In this document: piece after piece, positions 44,598 to 53,254 of the stretch
How the letters are laid out: each line of letters opens with the position of its first letter
How positions within the stretch are numbered: the stretch's first letter is position 1
Source of the DNA: Opitutus sp.
GTDB lineage: Bacteria; Verrucomicrobiota; Verrucomicrobiae; Opitutales; Opitutaceae
Length of the DNA stretch: 64,000 nt
NCBI GenBank assembly: GCA_009695065.1
Contig: SIBR01000015.1
Location: 10,284-74,283, forward strand
Direction: 5' to 3'
Notes under the pieces: model-generated
Seen by the model: only the letters and a program-made list of their open reading frames with translations
Databases searched by the model: none
What the model was told of the DNA's origin: nothing
Position numbers and translations under genes: made by a program

Positions 44598-45769
44598 CAT
44601 CTCTTTTCCAAGGGCACAAACGGCCGGTCGGCGGGACCGGTGTAGTTGGCGCCGGGGCGGATGATCTTTCCGTCGACGCGTTGTTCCACGATGTGGGCGG
44701 ACCAGCCGGCGGTGCGGGCGATCACGAACAGCGGGGTGAACATCAAGCGTGGCACGCCCAGCGCGTAGTAGGCGACGGCACTGTACCAATCGAGATTGGG
44801 AAATATCTTCTTCTCGTGCCAGAGCAGCGTTTCGAGCCGCTCCGCGATATTGAATAGATTCAGGTTGCCCGTCGCGGCGCTGAGTTCCCGGGCGATTTCC
44901 TTGATGATCACGTTGCGCGGATCGGCGATCGTGTAGACGGGGTGGCCGAAGCCGATGACGATTTCCTTCCGGGCGATTCGGGCGCGGATGTCCGCCTCGG
45001 CTTCGTCCGGAGTGGCGTAGCGCTGCTGGATTTCGAGGGCGACCTCGTTGGCGCCGCCATGCTTGGGGCCGCGGAGCGCGCCGATCGCGCCGCTGATACA
45101 GGACGCCATGTCGGAACCGGTGCCGGCGATCACGCGGGCGGTGAAGGTCGAGGCGTTGAACTCGTGCTCCGCGTAGAGCGTGAGCGAGCGGTCAAGGGCC
45201 CGGACCTGCGCGGGGCTGGCCGGGCGTTGATGCAGCAGTTCCAGAAAATGAGCCGCGGTGGACGGGGCGGCCGTTTCGACCGGGATCCGCCGGCCGCTCG
45301 TGACGTAATGGTGCCAGTAGAGCAGCATCGAGGGGAAGCACGCGGTGAGCCGGTCGGCGATGGCACGGGCCCCGGCGACGGTGGAGGCGTTGCCGCCGGC
45401 GGTGGGCAGGGCCTCCGTTTCGAGCGTGCCCAGCATCGAGCAGCCGGTGCGCAGCACGTCCATCGGGTGGGCGCTCGCGGGAATTTGTTCGAGCACGGTG
45501 CGCAGCGGCGCCGGCAGGCCGCGGAGCGTGGCGAGGCGGCGGCGGTAGTCGGCGAGCCCGGCGGCCGTGGGCAGCGTTTCGTGGATGAGCAGGTGCGCGA
45601 CCTCCTCGAACGTGGCCTCGCGCGCGAGGTCGGCGATGTCGTAGCCGCGATAGTGCAGATCGTTGCCCGAGTGGCCGACCGTGCAGACAGCGGTGTTGCC
45701 GGCGATGACGCCGGAGAGCGCGACGGATTTCTTGCCTTTGGCAACGGGTGGAGGCGTGGGGTCGCTCAT
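44597..45769 (-). CDS. prpC: 2-methylcitrate synthase
   Basis: A 390-residue citrate-synthase-fold enzyme that condenses propionyl-CoA with oxaloacetate. Key blocks are the CoA/oxaloacetate-binding [16 protein letters not shown] (His), [13 protein letters not shown] (second catalytic His), the catalytic-Asp region [16 protein letters not shown] and the C-terminal [25 protein letters not shown]. The latter agrees with type II/methylcitrate synthases (IIRPxAxYxGP). There is no N-terminal extension, and the length is as expected (about 375-390). It is the second gene of prpBCD, 84 bases after prpB. Context decides 2-methylcitrate rather than plain citrate synthase. Confidence 0.95.
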   Translation of the reverse strand: MSDPTPPPVAKGKKSVALSGVIAGNTAVCTVGHSGNDLHYRGYDIADLAREATFEEVAHLLIHETLPTAAGLADYRRRLATLRGLPAPLRTVLEQIPASAHPMDVLRTGCSMLGTLETEALPTAGGNASTVAGARAIADRLTACFPSMLLYWHHYVTSGRRIPVETAAPSTAAHFLELLHQRPASPAQVRALDRSLTLYAEHEFNASTFTARVIAGTGSDMASCISGAIGALRGPKHGGANEVALEIQQRYATPDEAEADIRARIARKEIVIGFGHPVYTIADPRNVIIKEIARELSAATGNLNLFNIAERLETLLWHEKKIFPNLDWYSAVAYYALGVPRLMFTPLFVIARTAGWSAHIVEQRVDGKIIRPGANYTGPADRPFVPLEKR

Positions 45770-45853
45770 GGTAAGGGGGGCGAGTTTTACCGCGGGAAAC
45801 TGGTGTTGAAACGGACCTGGCTCAACTCCGCCATCCCGATCCGCGCCATCGCA

Positions 45854-46696
45854 TCACTTTTTGACGGGAGGCGTGTAGCCGAGCGTCGCGTAGAGCTCGG
45901 CGCGGGTTTGCATTTTGCCGACGACGTTTTGCTGCGTTCCTTCCTGACGGATCGCGGTGTAGACGTCGCGTGAGGCGGCGGCGGCGGCGCGGGAGGCGCT
46001 GAGCGGATAGAGCACCATCGCGATGCCCGTTGCGCCGAGTTCGGCGAGGGTGAAATAGGGCGTCTGGCCGAACTCGGTGAGATTCGCGAGCACAGGGACG
46101 TTCAGCGCGGCGGTGAATTTCCGGTAGTCATCGAGCGTGTGGAGCGCCTCGGCGAAAATCATGTCGGCGCCAGCGGCGACATAGGCCTGTGCGCGGGCGA
46201 TTGCGGCCGGGACGCCCTCGACCCCAGCGGCGTCGGTGCGGGCCATGACGACAAACGCGGGATCGGGTTTGCCGGCGACCGCGGCGCGCACGTGGGCGAC
46301 CATTCCGGCGACGGGCACGAGGTGTTTGCCGGGCAGGTGGCCGCAAAGTTTGGCGGGCACCTGATCCTCGAGGTGAACGGCGGCGGCGCCGGCGGCGGCC
46401 ACTTCGCGGACGGCGGTGGCGGGGTCGTCCCAGCCCGTGTCGATATCGACCAGCAGCGGGAGCGGCACGCGACGGCCGATGCGGCGGACATCGATGAGCA
46501 CGTCGGCGAGCGTGGTGTCGCCGGTGTCGGGGATGCCGCAAGAGTGATTGGCGACCCCGGCCCCGGAAAGATACAGCGCGCGGAAACCGGCGCGCTGGGC
46601 GAGCAGCGCGGCGTAGGCGTTGATCGCACCGGCGATTTGCAGGGGCTTTTCCGTCGCGAGGGCCGCGCGAAATTGTGTCCCGGGAGACGAACTCAT
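45854..46696 (-). CDS. prpB: 2-methylisocitrate lyase
   Basis: A 280-residue member of the isocitrate-lyase superfamily. It cleaves 2-methylisocitrate to pyruvate and succinate, the last step of the methylcitrate cycle. The catalytic cysteine is in KLCGHLPGK (Cys118); metal- and substrate-binding blocks are LLVDIDTGWDD, VHLEDQVPAK and FVVMARTDAAG. ATG 46696 gives a start right before the barrel (FRAALATEKPLQIAGAINA); the frame is open to 46822 with unconserved sequence. It is the first gene of prpB-prpC-prpD and is divergent from an ABC transporter operon (158 bases), where a regulatory palindrome is noted. Confidence 0.94.
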   Translation of the reverse strand: MSSSPGTQFRAALATEKPLQIAGAINAYAALLAQRAGFRALYLSGAGVANHSCGIPDTGDTTLADVLIDVRRIGRRVPLPLLVDIDTGWDDPATAVREVAAAGAAAVHLEDQVPAKLCGHLPGKHLVPVAGMVAHVRAAVAGKPDPAFVVMARTDAAGVEGVPAAIARAQAYVAAGADMIFAEALHTLDDYRKFTAALNVPVLANLTEFGQTPYFTLAELGATGIAMVLYPLSASRAAAAASRDVYTAIRQEGTQQNVVGKMQTRAELYATLGYTPPVKK

Positions 46697-46804
46697 GCGC
46701 TTGAACTTGCGACCGCCGGCGGCGCGAGTCGAGGCCGCGCGTGACTGGGCGGAGAAATTGGCGCGACGATCGGCAAAAGAAATGTTTCGGCTTTGACGAA
46801 TTTT

Positions 46805-46820
46805 GTGCTTTTTGAAGCAC
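46805..46820. promoter_or_regulatory. Palindrome in the prpB/ABC-transporter divergent region
   Basis: GTGCTT-TTTG-AAGCAC is a perfect 6-4-6 dyad at 46805-46820, between the divergent starts at 46696 and 46855, with TTGACG at 46793-46798 nearby as a possible -35. It is operator-like in shape; the regulator is unknown. Confidence 0.35.
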
Positions 46821-46854
46821 ACCGTCTTTCGGGACGAATCGTCTTTCCCCCGCC

Positions 46855-47532
46855 ATGCTCGCAGTCACCGACCTGAAAAAATCGTTTTTGTCCCCCGAGG
46901 GGGAGCGGACGGAGATCGTGAATGTGCCGGCGTTCGCGCTGGCGGCCGACGAGCAGCTAGCCCTGCGCGGGGAGAGCGGCTCGGGCAAGACGACCTTTCT
47001 GAACATGATCGCCGGGATCCTCGCCGCGGACAGCGGGACGGTGAGGATCGACGGCGTGGAGATGACCGCGCTCAGCGAGTCGCGGCGCGACCGGCTGCGC
47101 GCGGACAAGCTCGGGTACATTTTCCAGACGTTCAACCTGCTGCAGGGCTACACCGTGTTGGAAAACGTCATGCTCGGGATGTCGTTCGGGCCGCGCGGGG
47201 CGGACCGGGCCCATGCCCGCGAGGTGCTGGGCCGGGTCGGGCTGGGGCACCGGCTCGATCATTTTCCCCGGCAGCTTTCGACGGGACAGCAGCAACGAGT
47301 GGCGGTCGCCCGGGCGCTGGCCAACCGACCCAGGCTGGTGCTCGCCGACGAGCCGACGGGCAATCTCGACCGCAAGCACGCCGGCGAAGCCCTCGCGCTC
47401 ATCCGCGAAGTCTGCCGTGAGCACGCGGCGGCGTTGTTGCTGGTTAGCCACGATGAGGAGGTGCTCGGCCAGTTCGAGCACCGGAGGGACTTTGCCCACA
47501 TCAACGAAGCCTTGAAGGAGGTCCGCCGATGA
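46855..47532 (+). CDS. ABC transporter ATP-binding protein (MacB/LolD type)
   Basis: A 225-residue ATPase of the MacB/LolD/FtsE group. Walker A is GESGSGKTT (39-47), the Q-loop region is YIFQTFNLLQGYTVLENV, the signature is LSTGQQQRVAVARAL (141-155) and Walker B is LVLADEPTGNLDR (161-173), followed by the H-loop LLVSHDEEVL. It energises the permease encoded by the next gene, with which it overlaps by four bases (ATGA). The downstream DUF3299 gene completes a known association of such exporters with heavy-metal-linked small proteins. Divergent from prpB. Cytoplasmic face of the inner membrane. Confidence 0.93.
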   Translation: MLAVTDLKKSFLSPEGERTEIVNVPAFALAADEQLALRGESGSGKTTFLNMIAGILAADSGTVRIDGVEMTALSESRRDRLRADKLGYIFQTFNLLQGYTVLENVMLGMSFGPRGADRAHAREVLGRVGLGHRLDHFPRQLSTGQQQRVAVARALANRPRLVLADEPTGNLDRKHAGEALALIREVCREHAAALLLVSHDEEVLGQFEHRRDFAHINEALKEVRR

Positions 47533-48734
47533 CGCTGCCGCTGATCATTTACCGTTCCCTGCGGCAGCACGCGCTCTCGACCGTGATTACGGCGGGGAGC
47601 ATCGCGCTCGCCTCCGGGTTGCTGATGTGCGTCTGGATGGTGAAGACCCAGTCGCAGACGGCGTTCACACAGACGACCACGGGTTTCGATGCGGTGCTGG
47701 GCGCGCGCGGCTCGAAACTGCAGCTCGTGCTCAACGCGATTTTTCACCTCGAGGCCTCGCCCGGCAATGTGGCCTATGCCGACTACGAGATGGTGAAGCG
47801 CCACCCGGCGGTAAAGGCGGCGATCCCGCTCGCGGTCGGCGACAATCTCCGCGGCTACCGGCTGGTGGGCACGCTGCCGGAGCTGTTTGAAAAGGTGGAA
47901 TACGCGCCGGGAAAGAAATTCGCGCTCCAGCCCGGCGGAAAGATTTTCGGCCCCGCGGCGAAGGAGGCGGTGGCCGGGAGTTTTGCGGCGCAGCGACTGG
48001 GCCTGAAGGTCGGCGATACGTTTCACCCCTTTCACGGCCTCGCCTTCGATGCGAAGAACGAGCACGCCGACGTCTACGTCGTCACCGCGATCCTGGAGTC
48101 GACCAACACGCCGGTGGATCGCGTGATCTGGATTCCCCTGCGCGGGTTGCAGACGATGAGCGGGCACGATCCGAAGGCGGCGACGGACGTGAGTGCCGTG
48201 CTCATCCAGCTGCGGACGCCGAGCGCCGGGTTCATGCTCGACATGATGTACAACAAGCAGGGCAACCGGCTGACGTTTGCCTATCCCGTGGGGGCGATCA
48301 TCGCGGAGCTGTTCAGCAAGATCTCTTGGTTCGACCAGGTGCTCGCACTGGTGGCCTATCTCGTGGCGCTGGTGGCCGCCGGGTCGGTGCTGGCGAGCAT
48401 CTACAATTCCATGAGCGCGCGGCAGCGCGACCTGGCCATCCTGCGCGCGCTCGGGGCGCGCCGCCGGACGATCTTTGGCGCGGTCGTGGCCGAGGCGGCG
48501 TGCATCGGCGGGCTGGGGGCCGCGGTGGGCTTCGGCGTCTATTTCGGTCTGTTCGTCGGCGTGGCCGGAGTCATTCGGACGCAAACGGGCGTGGTCCTCG
48601 ACGTGGCGGCGCGGCATCCGGTGTTGTGGATTTGCCCGGTGGCGATGATCGGACTGTGTGCCTTGGGCGGGGTCATTCCGGCCTTGAAGGCCTATCGGAC
48701 ACCTGTGGCCGAGACGCTGGCGCCGGTGTCGTAG
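47529..48734 (+). CDS. ABC transporter permease (FtsX/MacB type)
   Basis: A 401-residue type VII ABC permease. There is one N-terminal helix (about 15-37, TVITAGSIALASGLLMCVW), a large periplasmic region (about 38-270, with ATTGFDAVLGARGSKLQL), then three helices near 275-300 (LALVAYLVALVAAGSVLASI), 325-350 and 370-395. The FtsX-domain motif SMSARQRDLAILRALGARRRTIF follows the second helix. A perfect Shine-Dalgarno AAGGAGGT (47515-47522) precedes ATG 47529. It would export or extract lipid- or metal-related molecules with mechanotransmission; the cargo is unknown. The gene is followed after 178 bases by DUF3299. Confidence 0.92.
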   Translation: MTLPLIIYRSLRQHALSTVITAGSIALASGLLMCVWMVKTQSQTAFTQTTTGFDAVLGARGSKLQLVLNAIFHLEASPGNVAYADYEMVKRHPAVKAAIPLAVGDNLRGYRLVGTLPELFEKVEYAPGKKFALQPGGKIFGPAAKEAVAGSFAAQRLGLKVGDTFHPFHGLAFDAKNEHADVYVVTAILESTNTPVDRVIWIPLRGLQTMSGHDPKAATDVSAVLIQLRTPSAGFMLDMMYNKQGNRLTFAYPVGAIIAELFSKISWFDQVLALVAYLVALVAAGSVLASIYNSMSARQRDLAILRALGARRRTIFGAVVAEAACIGGLGAAVGFGVYFGLFVGVAGVIRTQTGVVLDVAARHPVLWICPVAMIGLCALGGVIPALKAYRTPVAETLAPVS

Positions 48735-48912
48735 AGCGCAATTGAGCGCTGGTGGTGAGTGGGTTGGGGAGAATATCGAGGGCGAGGGAAGCGGCGGCTT
48801 GGATCGTGGGCAGGTCGCGCGATCGGCCGGGCTCCTCCAGCGATGGCAATTCGCCCGCGCAGAGGAATTTTTTTTTGACGAACCCCTCTTCCCCGTTACC
48901 GTTTGCGCCACT

Positions 48913-49470
48913 ATGAGAATGTTGCACCCCTGCCTTGTTGCTTTGTTGGTGTTCAGCGTCGGTCTCGGTGGAGTGCTGCGTGCGGCCGATGCCGCGGCGT
49001 CCAGTCCGGCCCCGGCGGCCGCGCCCAAGGCTCCGGACGTGGATGCGCAGGGTTATCTCAAGCTCGGGTTCGAGCAGCTCGCGTCCTATTCTTTCGATCC
49101 GCCCGCATTCGACCCGGCGACCGCCGCACCCAACGCCAAGCCCCCGACCGGCGAGGAACAGATCCCGTCGATGGTGAAGGGCTGGAATGGCAAGAAGGCC
49201 ATGATCACGGGCTACATGGTGCCGGTGAAAATGGACAAGGGTCTGGTCACGGAATTTCTCCTGATGCGAAATACCATGGCGTGTTGCTTCGGCGGCGTTC
49301 CCAACATGAACGAGTGGGTGATCGTGAAGATGAAGAAGGGTGTGCAGCCGATGATGGACCTGCCCGTGGCTTTTTACGGCGAGCTGAAGGTCGGCGCCAT
49401 GTTCGAGAACGGTTACATGACCGGCCTCTACGAGCTCGAGGGCGAGCGCATGGGCGAAGTCCAGGGTTGA
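48913..49470 (+). CDS. DUF3299 family exported protein
   Basis: A 185-residue protein from ATG 48913 with a signal peptide (CLVALLVFSVGLGGVLRA). After an Ala/Pro-rich linker comes the DUF3299 domain: WNGKKAMITGYMVPVKMDKG, then the diagnostic cysteine pair in LLMRNTMACCFGGVPNMNEWV, and VAFYGELKVGAMFENGYMTGLY at the end. The CC motif may bind metal or be redox-active. DUF3299 proteins often sit next to MacB-type ABC transporters of presumed metal-related function, as here. Role unproven. It lies 178 bases after the permease on the same strand and is probably co-regulated. Confidence 0.88.
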   Translation: MRMLHPCLVALLVFSVGLGGVLRAADAAASSPAPAAAPKAPDVDAQGYLKLGFEQLASYSFDPPAFDPATAAPNAKPPTGEEQIPSMVKGWNGKKAMITGYMVPVKMDKGLVTEFLLMRNTMACCFGGVPNMNEWVIVKMKKGVQPMMDLPVAFYGELKVGAMFENGYMTGLYELEGERMGEVQG

Positions 49471-49541
49471 TCGAATCGCGCTGTCCCCGGGGCCTGCTGC
49501 CGGGATTGGCCTGAACCGGCCGGCCAGGCCGGCTTCGATCA

Positions 49542-49994
49542 TCAGCGGGAAATATCGCGCTGCGTGAGCAGGCGAAAACCCCGTTTGTGCAGCGCCTGCG
49601 CGGCGACGCCTTCGTCCTCGGCCTTGATCGCAATCGCGGAGCGGCCGTCGGGGCGCTTGATGAACGAGTAGACGTAGAAAATGTTGATCTCGGCCTCGAA
49701 CAGCGCGGCGAGAATGCCCGGCAGTTCCGACTCCTCGGTGATCTCGACGGCGAGCACCTCACATTCCGTGTACGGAAAATCATTGTTGATCATCAGCTCG
49801 CGCGCCTTGTCGGGATCGTCGGTGATGTAGCGCACGATGGCGCTGTCCGTGGTGTCGAGCACGGTGATGCCCATGATGTGGACGTTGTTGCCCTTCAGCA
49901 GCGTGATCAGGTCGTACAGGCGGCCGACCCGGTTCTCGGCGAAGACGGAGAACTGCTTCACGGGATCGTTGGACGTAGTGGTGGCCGCAGCCAT
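49542..49994 (-). CDS. ACT-domain protein (tandem ACT, amino-acid-binding)
   Basis: A 150-residue protein of two ACT domains and nothing else. The first (about residues 13-75) contains FSVFAENRVGRLYDLITLLKG and NVHIMGITVLDTTDSAIVR; the second (about 80-145) contains LAVEITEESELPGILAALFEAEI and IFYVYSFIKRPDGRSAIAI. Free-standing tandem ACT proteins bind amino acids and regulate metabolism. It converges on the DUF3299 gene and is divergent from the cation-efflux gene at 50060. No enzymatic domain; the ligand cannot be predicted. Confidence 0.88.
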   Translation of the reverse strand: MAAATTTSNDPVKQFSVFAENRVGRLYDLITLLKGNNVHIMGITVLDTTDSAIVRYITDDPDKARELMINNDFPYTECEVLAVEITEESELPGILAALFEAEINIFYVYSFIKRPDGRSAIAIKAEDEGVAAQALHKRGFRLLTQRDISR

Positions 49995-50059
49995 GGCGCG
50001 GCCACGGTGGCTCGAAAACCGGCGAGGATCAATGACCGCGCCACACCGTCCCGGGCGGA

Positions 50060-51037
50060 ATGGCGCCGGCGGAAATCCCGCGGAAGCGCGTTGAGGTCGG
50101 CGGTGGCCGCACCCAACGTGGGGGGGTGGTTCCGATTTTGCCGACCAACCCTCATGCCGCCAACCAGCGGCGCGCCGAGAGCAGCGCGCGCCTCGTGCTG
50201 CGCGGGATTCTGCTGAATGCGGTGCTCGCGGCCGTGAAATTTACGGGCGGAGTGCTGGGCAACACCTACGCTCTTATCGCCGACGGGGCCGAGTCGTTGC
50301 TGGACATCCTGTCGTCGACCTTGGTGTGGGCGGGCTTTCGCGTGGCGGCGCGGCCACCGGACGCCGACCATCCCTATGGGCACGGCAAGGCCGAGCCGCT
50401 GGCGGCGTTGGCGGTGGCGTTGTTCGTTTTTGCGATGGCCGGTTGGATTGGAGTGCACGCGGTGCGCAAGATCGTCACCCCTCACCAGGGGCCCGCATGG
50501 TGGACCCTGATTTTGCTGGCGGGCGTGGTCGTCACCAAGATGTGGTTTTCGCGCCGGCTCGGTGCCGCGGGCGACGAGGCGGGCAGCACGGCGCTCGGGG
50601 CGGAGGCGCTGCATCACTCGTCCGATGCGATCACGTCGGCAGCCGCGTTTGTGGGCATCAGCATCGCGTTGTGGGGCGGGAAGGGCTGGGAAACCGCGGA
50701 CGACTGGGCGGCTTTATTTGGATGCGTGATTATCGCGTTCAACGGCGTGAGCATGGCCGGCAAGGCGCTGGCCGATGTGATGGATTCCGCCGCGCCGGAG
50801 GAGTTCGAAGGCGAGGTGCGTGCGCTGGCGCTGGCGGTGCCGGGGGTGCGCGCCCTCGACAAGGTGCGGGTGCGCAAGAGCGGACTCAGCCATCTCGTCG
50901 ACATTCAGATCCGGGTCGACGGCGGGCTGACCGTGCGCGTCGGCCATGGCATTGCGCACGCGGTGAAGGACGCGCTGATCGCGTCCGTGCCACACCGGAT
51001 CAGCGATGTGATCGTTCACGTGGAACCGATCGACTAG
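50060..51037 (+). CDS. Cation diffusion facilitator (CDF) efflux transporter
   Basis: A CDF-family antiporter of up to 325 residues. Six helices span about residues 45-240. The metal-site aspartates and histidine are in IADGAESLLDILSS (about 72-85) and ALHHSSDAITSAAAF (about 178-192), and the DADHPYGHGKAEPLAAL motif is strongly conserved in CDF proteins. The C-terminal cytoplasmic domain (about 250-325, PGVRALDKVRVRKSGLSHLVDIQIRVDG, ending VIVHVEPID) is complete. It would export divalent cations such as Zn, Fe or Co. The N-terminal 30 residues are unconserved, and GTG 50126 is a plausible alternative start. It converges with folC. Confidence 0.9.
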   Translation: MAPAEIPRKRVEVGGGRTQRGGVVPILPTNPHAANQRRAESSARLVLRGILLNAVLAAVKFTGGVLGNTYALIADGAESLLDILSSTLVWAGFRVAARPPDADHPYGHGKAEPLAALAVALFVFAMAGWIGVHAVRKIVTPHQGPAWWTLILLAGVVVTKMWFSRRLGAAGDEAGSTALGAEALHHSSDAITSAAAFVGISIALWGGKGWETADDWAALFGCVIIAFNGVSMAGKALADVMDSAAPEEFEGEVRALALAVPGVRALDKVRVRKSGLSHLVDIQIRVDGGLTVRVGHGIAHAVKDALIASVPHRISDVIVHVEPID

Positions 51038-51078
51038 GCGCACGGCAGTTTTCGGACGGGGCGGTGCGCCGAACGGAT

Positions 51079-52371
51079 TCAGAAATCCTGCAGCTGATCT
51101 TCAAGCGGGCCGCGACTCGGATCGAGGCGGACCAGCACTTCGCCGAGGAGATAGATGGAGCCGGTAACCACGATCGTATCGCCGGGATCGCCGGCGGTGC
51201 AGCTGGCGGCTTCGGGAAACACCGTGTCAACGGTGGAACAATGCACTCGCGCGGGGCAGGAAGACGGGATCAGCACGGCGAGTTGATCCTGGGTGCAGGC
51301 ACGCCGCTGTCTCGGCATTACGAGGTGAATCTCCCGGGCGTGGCGGCAGACGGCCGCGAGCAGGGGTTCCGCACGGGTGAGGCCGAGCACGCCAACGACC
51401 ACCACGGGGGCCCGACCGGTGTCGGCGATCAGGCGCACCAGCGCGCGCTCCAGGGCCTGCGCGCCCTCGGCATTGTGCGCGGCCTCCAGGATGATCTGCC
51501 GGGTGCCCGCCTGCACGCGCTGCCATCGTCCCGGCGAGTCGACCTGCTGGAGCGCGGTGTTCACGACGGGATCGGTCACCCGCCAGCGCGCGGGGAGGGC
51601 CCGCGCGGCGAGAGTGGCCACGGCGGCGTTCCACCGTTGATGGTCGCCGGCGAGATTCGTGGCGGGGAAGGGTTTTTCCCCGGAGCCGTACTCCTCCCGG
51701 AGTGACACGACCGCCGCGGCACGCTGCGCGGCGGCGGCGCGCACCACCCGTTCCGCTTCCGGCGGCAATCGGCCGATGACCACCGGCCGGCTGGGTTTGA
51801 TGATGCCGGCTTTTTCAGCGGCGATTTGCTCGAGCGAGTCGCCCAGGAATTCGCAATGGTCGAAGCTGATCGAGGTGATGACGCTGACTTCCGGCAGCAC
51901 GACATTCGTCGCGTCCAGCCGCCCGCCCATGCCTGTTTCGATGAGCGCGAAGTCGCACCGTTCGCGCGCGAAATGCAGGAACGCCATCGCCGTCATGAAT
52001 TCGAAGTAACTGGGATGGGCCTCCGGTCCGTGGGCCGCCGCCAGCGCTTCCGCAACGGGCCGGATTTCCCGGGTGTAACGGGCAATCTGTTCCGCGGTCA
52101 TGGCCTGCCGGTTCACCTGGATGCGTTCGCCGAGCCGCACGAGATGGGGCGACGTGTACAATCCCGTGCGCCACCCGGCCCCGCGCAGGATGGCTTCGAG
52201 CATCGCCGCAACGGAGCCTTTGCCGTTTGTCCCCGCCACATGTACGCAGGGCGTCGTTTTTTCGGGATGACCGAGCGCGGCCATGAAGCGCTCCATGCGC
52301 GCGAGCCCGGGTTGCACACCGCGGGCTTTCAACCCGCGCAAGTAGTCCTGCACCGCGGCGTAGTCGGTCAT
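51079..52371 (-). CDS. folC: Folylpolyglutamate synthase / dihydrofolate synthase
   Basis: A 430-residue Mur-ligase-superfamily enzyme from ATG 52371. It has the P-loop VAGTNGKGSVAAML (46-59), TSPHLVRLGERIQVN, FEFMTAMAFLHFARERCDFA, ETGMGGRLDATNVVLP and SFDHCEFLGDSLEQIAAEKAGIIK. It adds glutamate to dihydropteroate (DHFS) and to folates (FPGS) in the cytoplasm. It is the last gene of the fol operon; its ATG shares one base with the folK stop (TGATG), so translation is coupled. A 27-codon upstream extension is not conserved. Confidence 0.95.
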   Translation of the reverse strand: MTDYAAVQDYLRGLKARGVQPGLARMERFMAALGHPEKTTPCVHVAGTNGKGSVAAMLEAILRGAGWRTGLYTSPHLVRLGERIQVNRQAMTAEQIARYTREIRPVAEALAAAHGPEAHPSYFEFMTAMAFLHFARERCDFALIETGMGGRLDATNVVLPEVSVITSISFDHCEFLGDSLEQIAAEKAGIIKPSRPVVIGRLPPEAERVVRAAAAQRAAAVVSLREEYGSGEKPFPATNLAGDHQRWNAAVATLAARALPARWRVTDPVVNTALQQVDSPGRWQRVQAGTRQIILEAAHNAEGAQALERALVRLIADTGRAPVVVVGVLGLTRAEPLLAAVCRHAREIHLVMPRQRRACTQDQLAVLIPSSCPARVHCSTVDTVFPEAASCTAGDPGDTIVVTGSIYLLGEVLVRLDPSRGPLEDQLQDF

Positions 52372-52883
52372 CACGGCGAAGGGCAGCCGGGAAGCGGTTG
52401 CAGGGCGGCGGGCGGGAGGGCCTGTAACTGGCGCCGTAACGTGTCCCAGCACGGTCGCTGAAATCGCGGACGCGCGATCACTTCGCGCAAGGGCACCGTC
52501 ACAAATTCCCGTCCGAGCAGATGCGGGTGCGGCAACTGCAGCGCGGGGGTCGCGCGCGTTTCGCCCTCGAATGCCAGCAAATCGAAATCGAGCGTACGGG
52601 GTCCCCAGCGGGTCGTGCGCACCCGGCCGAATTCCTGTTCGATTTCGAGGAGCAGGGTCAGCAATGCCTCCGGTTCGAGCGTGGTCTCGACGCCGATCGC
52701 CAAGTTGAGAAAGGGCGGCTGCTCCATCGGGCTAACCGGATCGGTTTCGTGGACCGACGAGGATTCGAGCGCGATCATACCCGGGGCTTTTCGCAGTCGT
52801 TCGATCGCGGCGCGCAGCGTGGCACAGCGATCGCCAAGATTGGCCCCGCCGCCGATGAACGCCTGCCGGACGACCGCGCTCAT
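52371..52883 (-). CDS. folK: 2-amino-4-hydroxy-6-hydroxymethyldihydropteridine pyrophosphokinase
   Basis: A 170-residue HPPK. The family signatures AFIGGGANLGDR (start), SSVHETDPV, FLNLAIGVETTLEPEALL and RWGPRTLDFDLL are all present. The last supplies the D-x-D Mg/ATP ligands, and the LPHPHLLGREFVTVPLRE block binds the pterin. It phosphorylates 6-hydroxymethyldihydropterin for folP. It overlaps folB by four bases (ATGA) and folC by one, so it is the middle of a tightly coupled operon. The length is normal. Confidence 0.95.
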   Translation of the reverse strand: MSAVVRQAFIGGGANLGDRCATLRAAIERLRKAPGMIALESSSVHETDPVSPMEQPPFLNLAIGVETTLEPEALLTLLLEIEQEFGRVRTTRWGPRTLDFDLLAFEGETRATPALQLPHPHLLGREFVTVPLREVIARPRFQRPCWDTLRRQLQALPPAALQPLPGCPSP

Positions 52884-53254
52884 CCGCCCGCCATGCTGCG
52901 CTCGCGCCGGATCCGCACAGCGACGCCGGCAAATTGAAAATCGACGGGGGGCCGCGGTTTGAGGACCTCGACGGTCACGGCGCGGACCTGCGGGAAGGTG
53001 GCGAGCAGTCCCGCGGCAATGCTTTCCGCGAGGGTTTCGATGAGATATTTGCGCGAGCCGCCGATCACGTTGCGCACCACGGACTGTACCGCACAGTAGT
53101 CGATGGTGAGATCCAGCCGGTCGGATTCGCCCGCCGGCCCGAGTGGCAGTTCGAGTTCCACGGTGGCGGAGAACGGCTGGGCGGTCTCCGCCTCGGCGGG
53201 CAACACGCCGTGACGGCCGAGAAAATGCAGTTCGCGGAGAATCAGGCGGTCCAT
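52880..53254 (-). CDS. folB: Dihydroneopterin aldolase
   Basis: A 124-residue DHNA. Characteristic sequence includes LHFLGRHGVLPAEAETAQPF (Glu22 in the conserved pterin-side motif), TIDYCAVQSVV, SRKYLIETLAESIAAGLL and the catalytic Lys99 in VEVLKPRPP. It converts dihydroneopterin to 6-hydroxymethyldihydropterin and glycolaldehyde. Its start lies inside folP (13-base overlap) and its stop overlaps folK's start, consistent with translational coupling in the folP-folB-folK-folC operon. Confidence 0.94.
   Translation of the reverse strand: MDRLILRELHFLGRHGVLPAEAETAQPFSATVELELPLGPAGESDRLDLTIDYCAVQSVVRNVIGGSRKYLIETLAESIAAGLLATFPQVRAVTVEVLKPRPPVDFQFAGVAVRIRRERSMAGG

Noticed and set aside
51037..51070. 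GGCGCAC ... GTGCGCC inverted repeat between the cation-efflux gene and folC
   Set aside because: Seven-bp arms, a long loop and no U-run; too weak to call a terminator, although convergent genes make one plausible.
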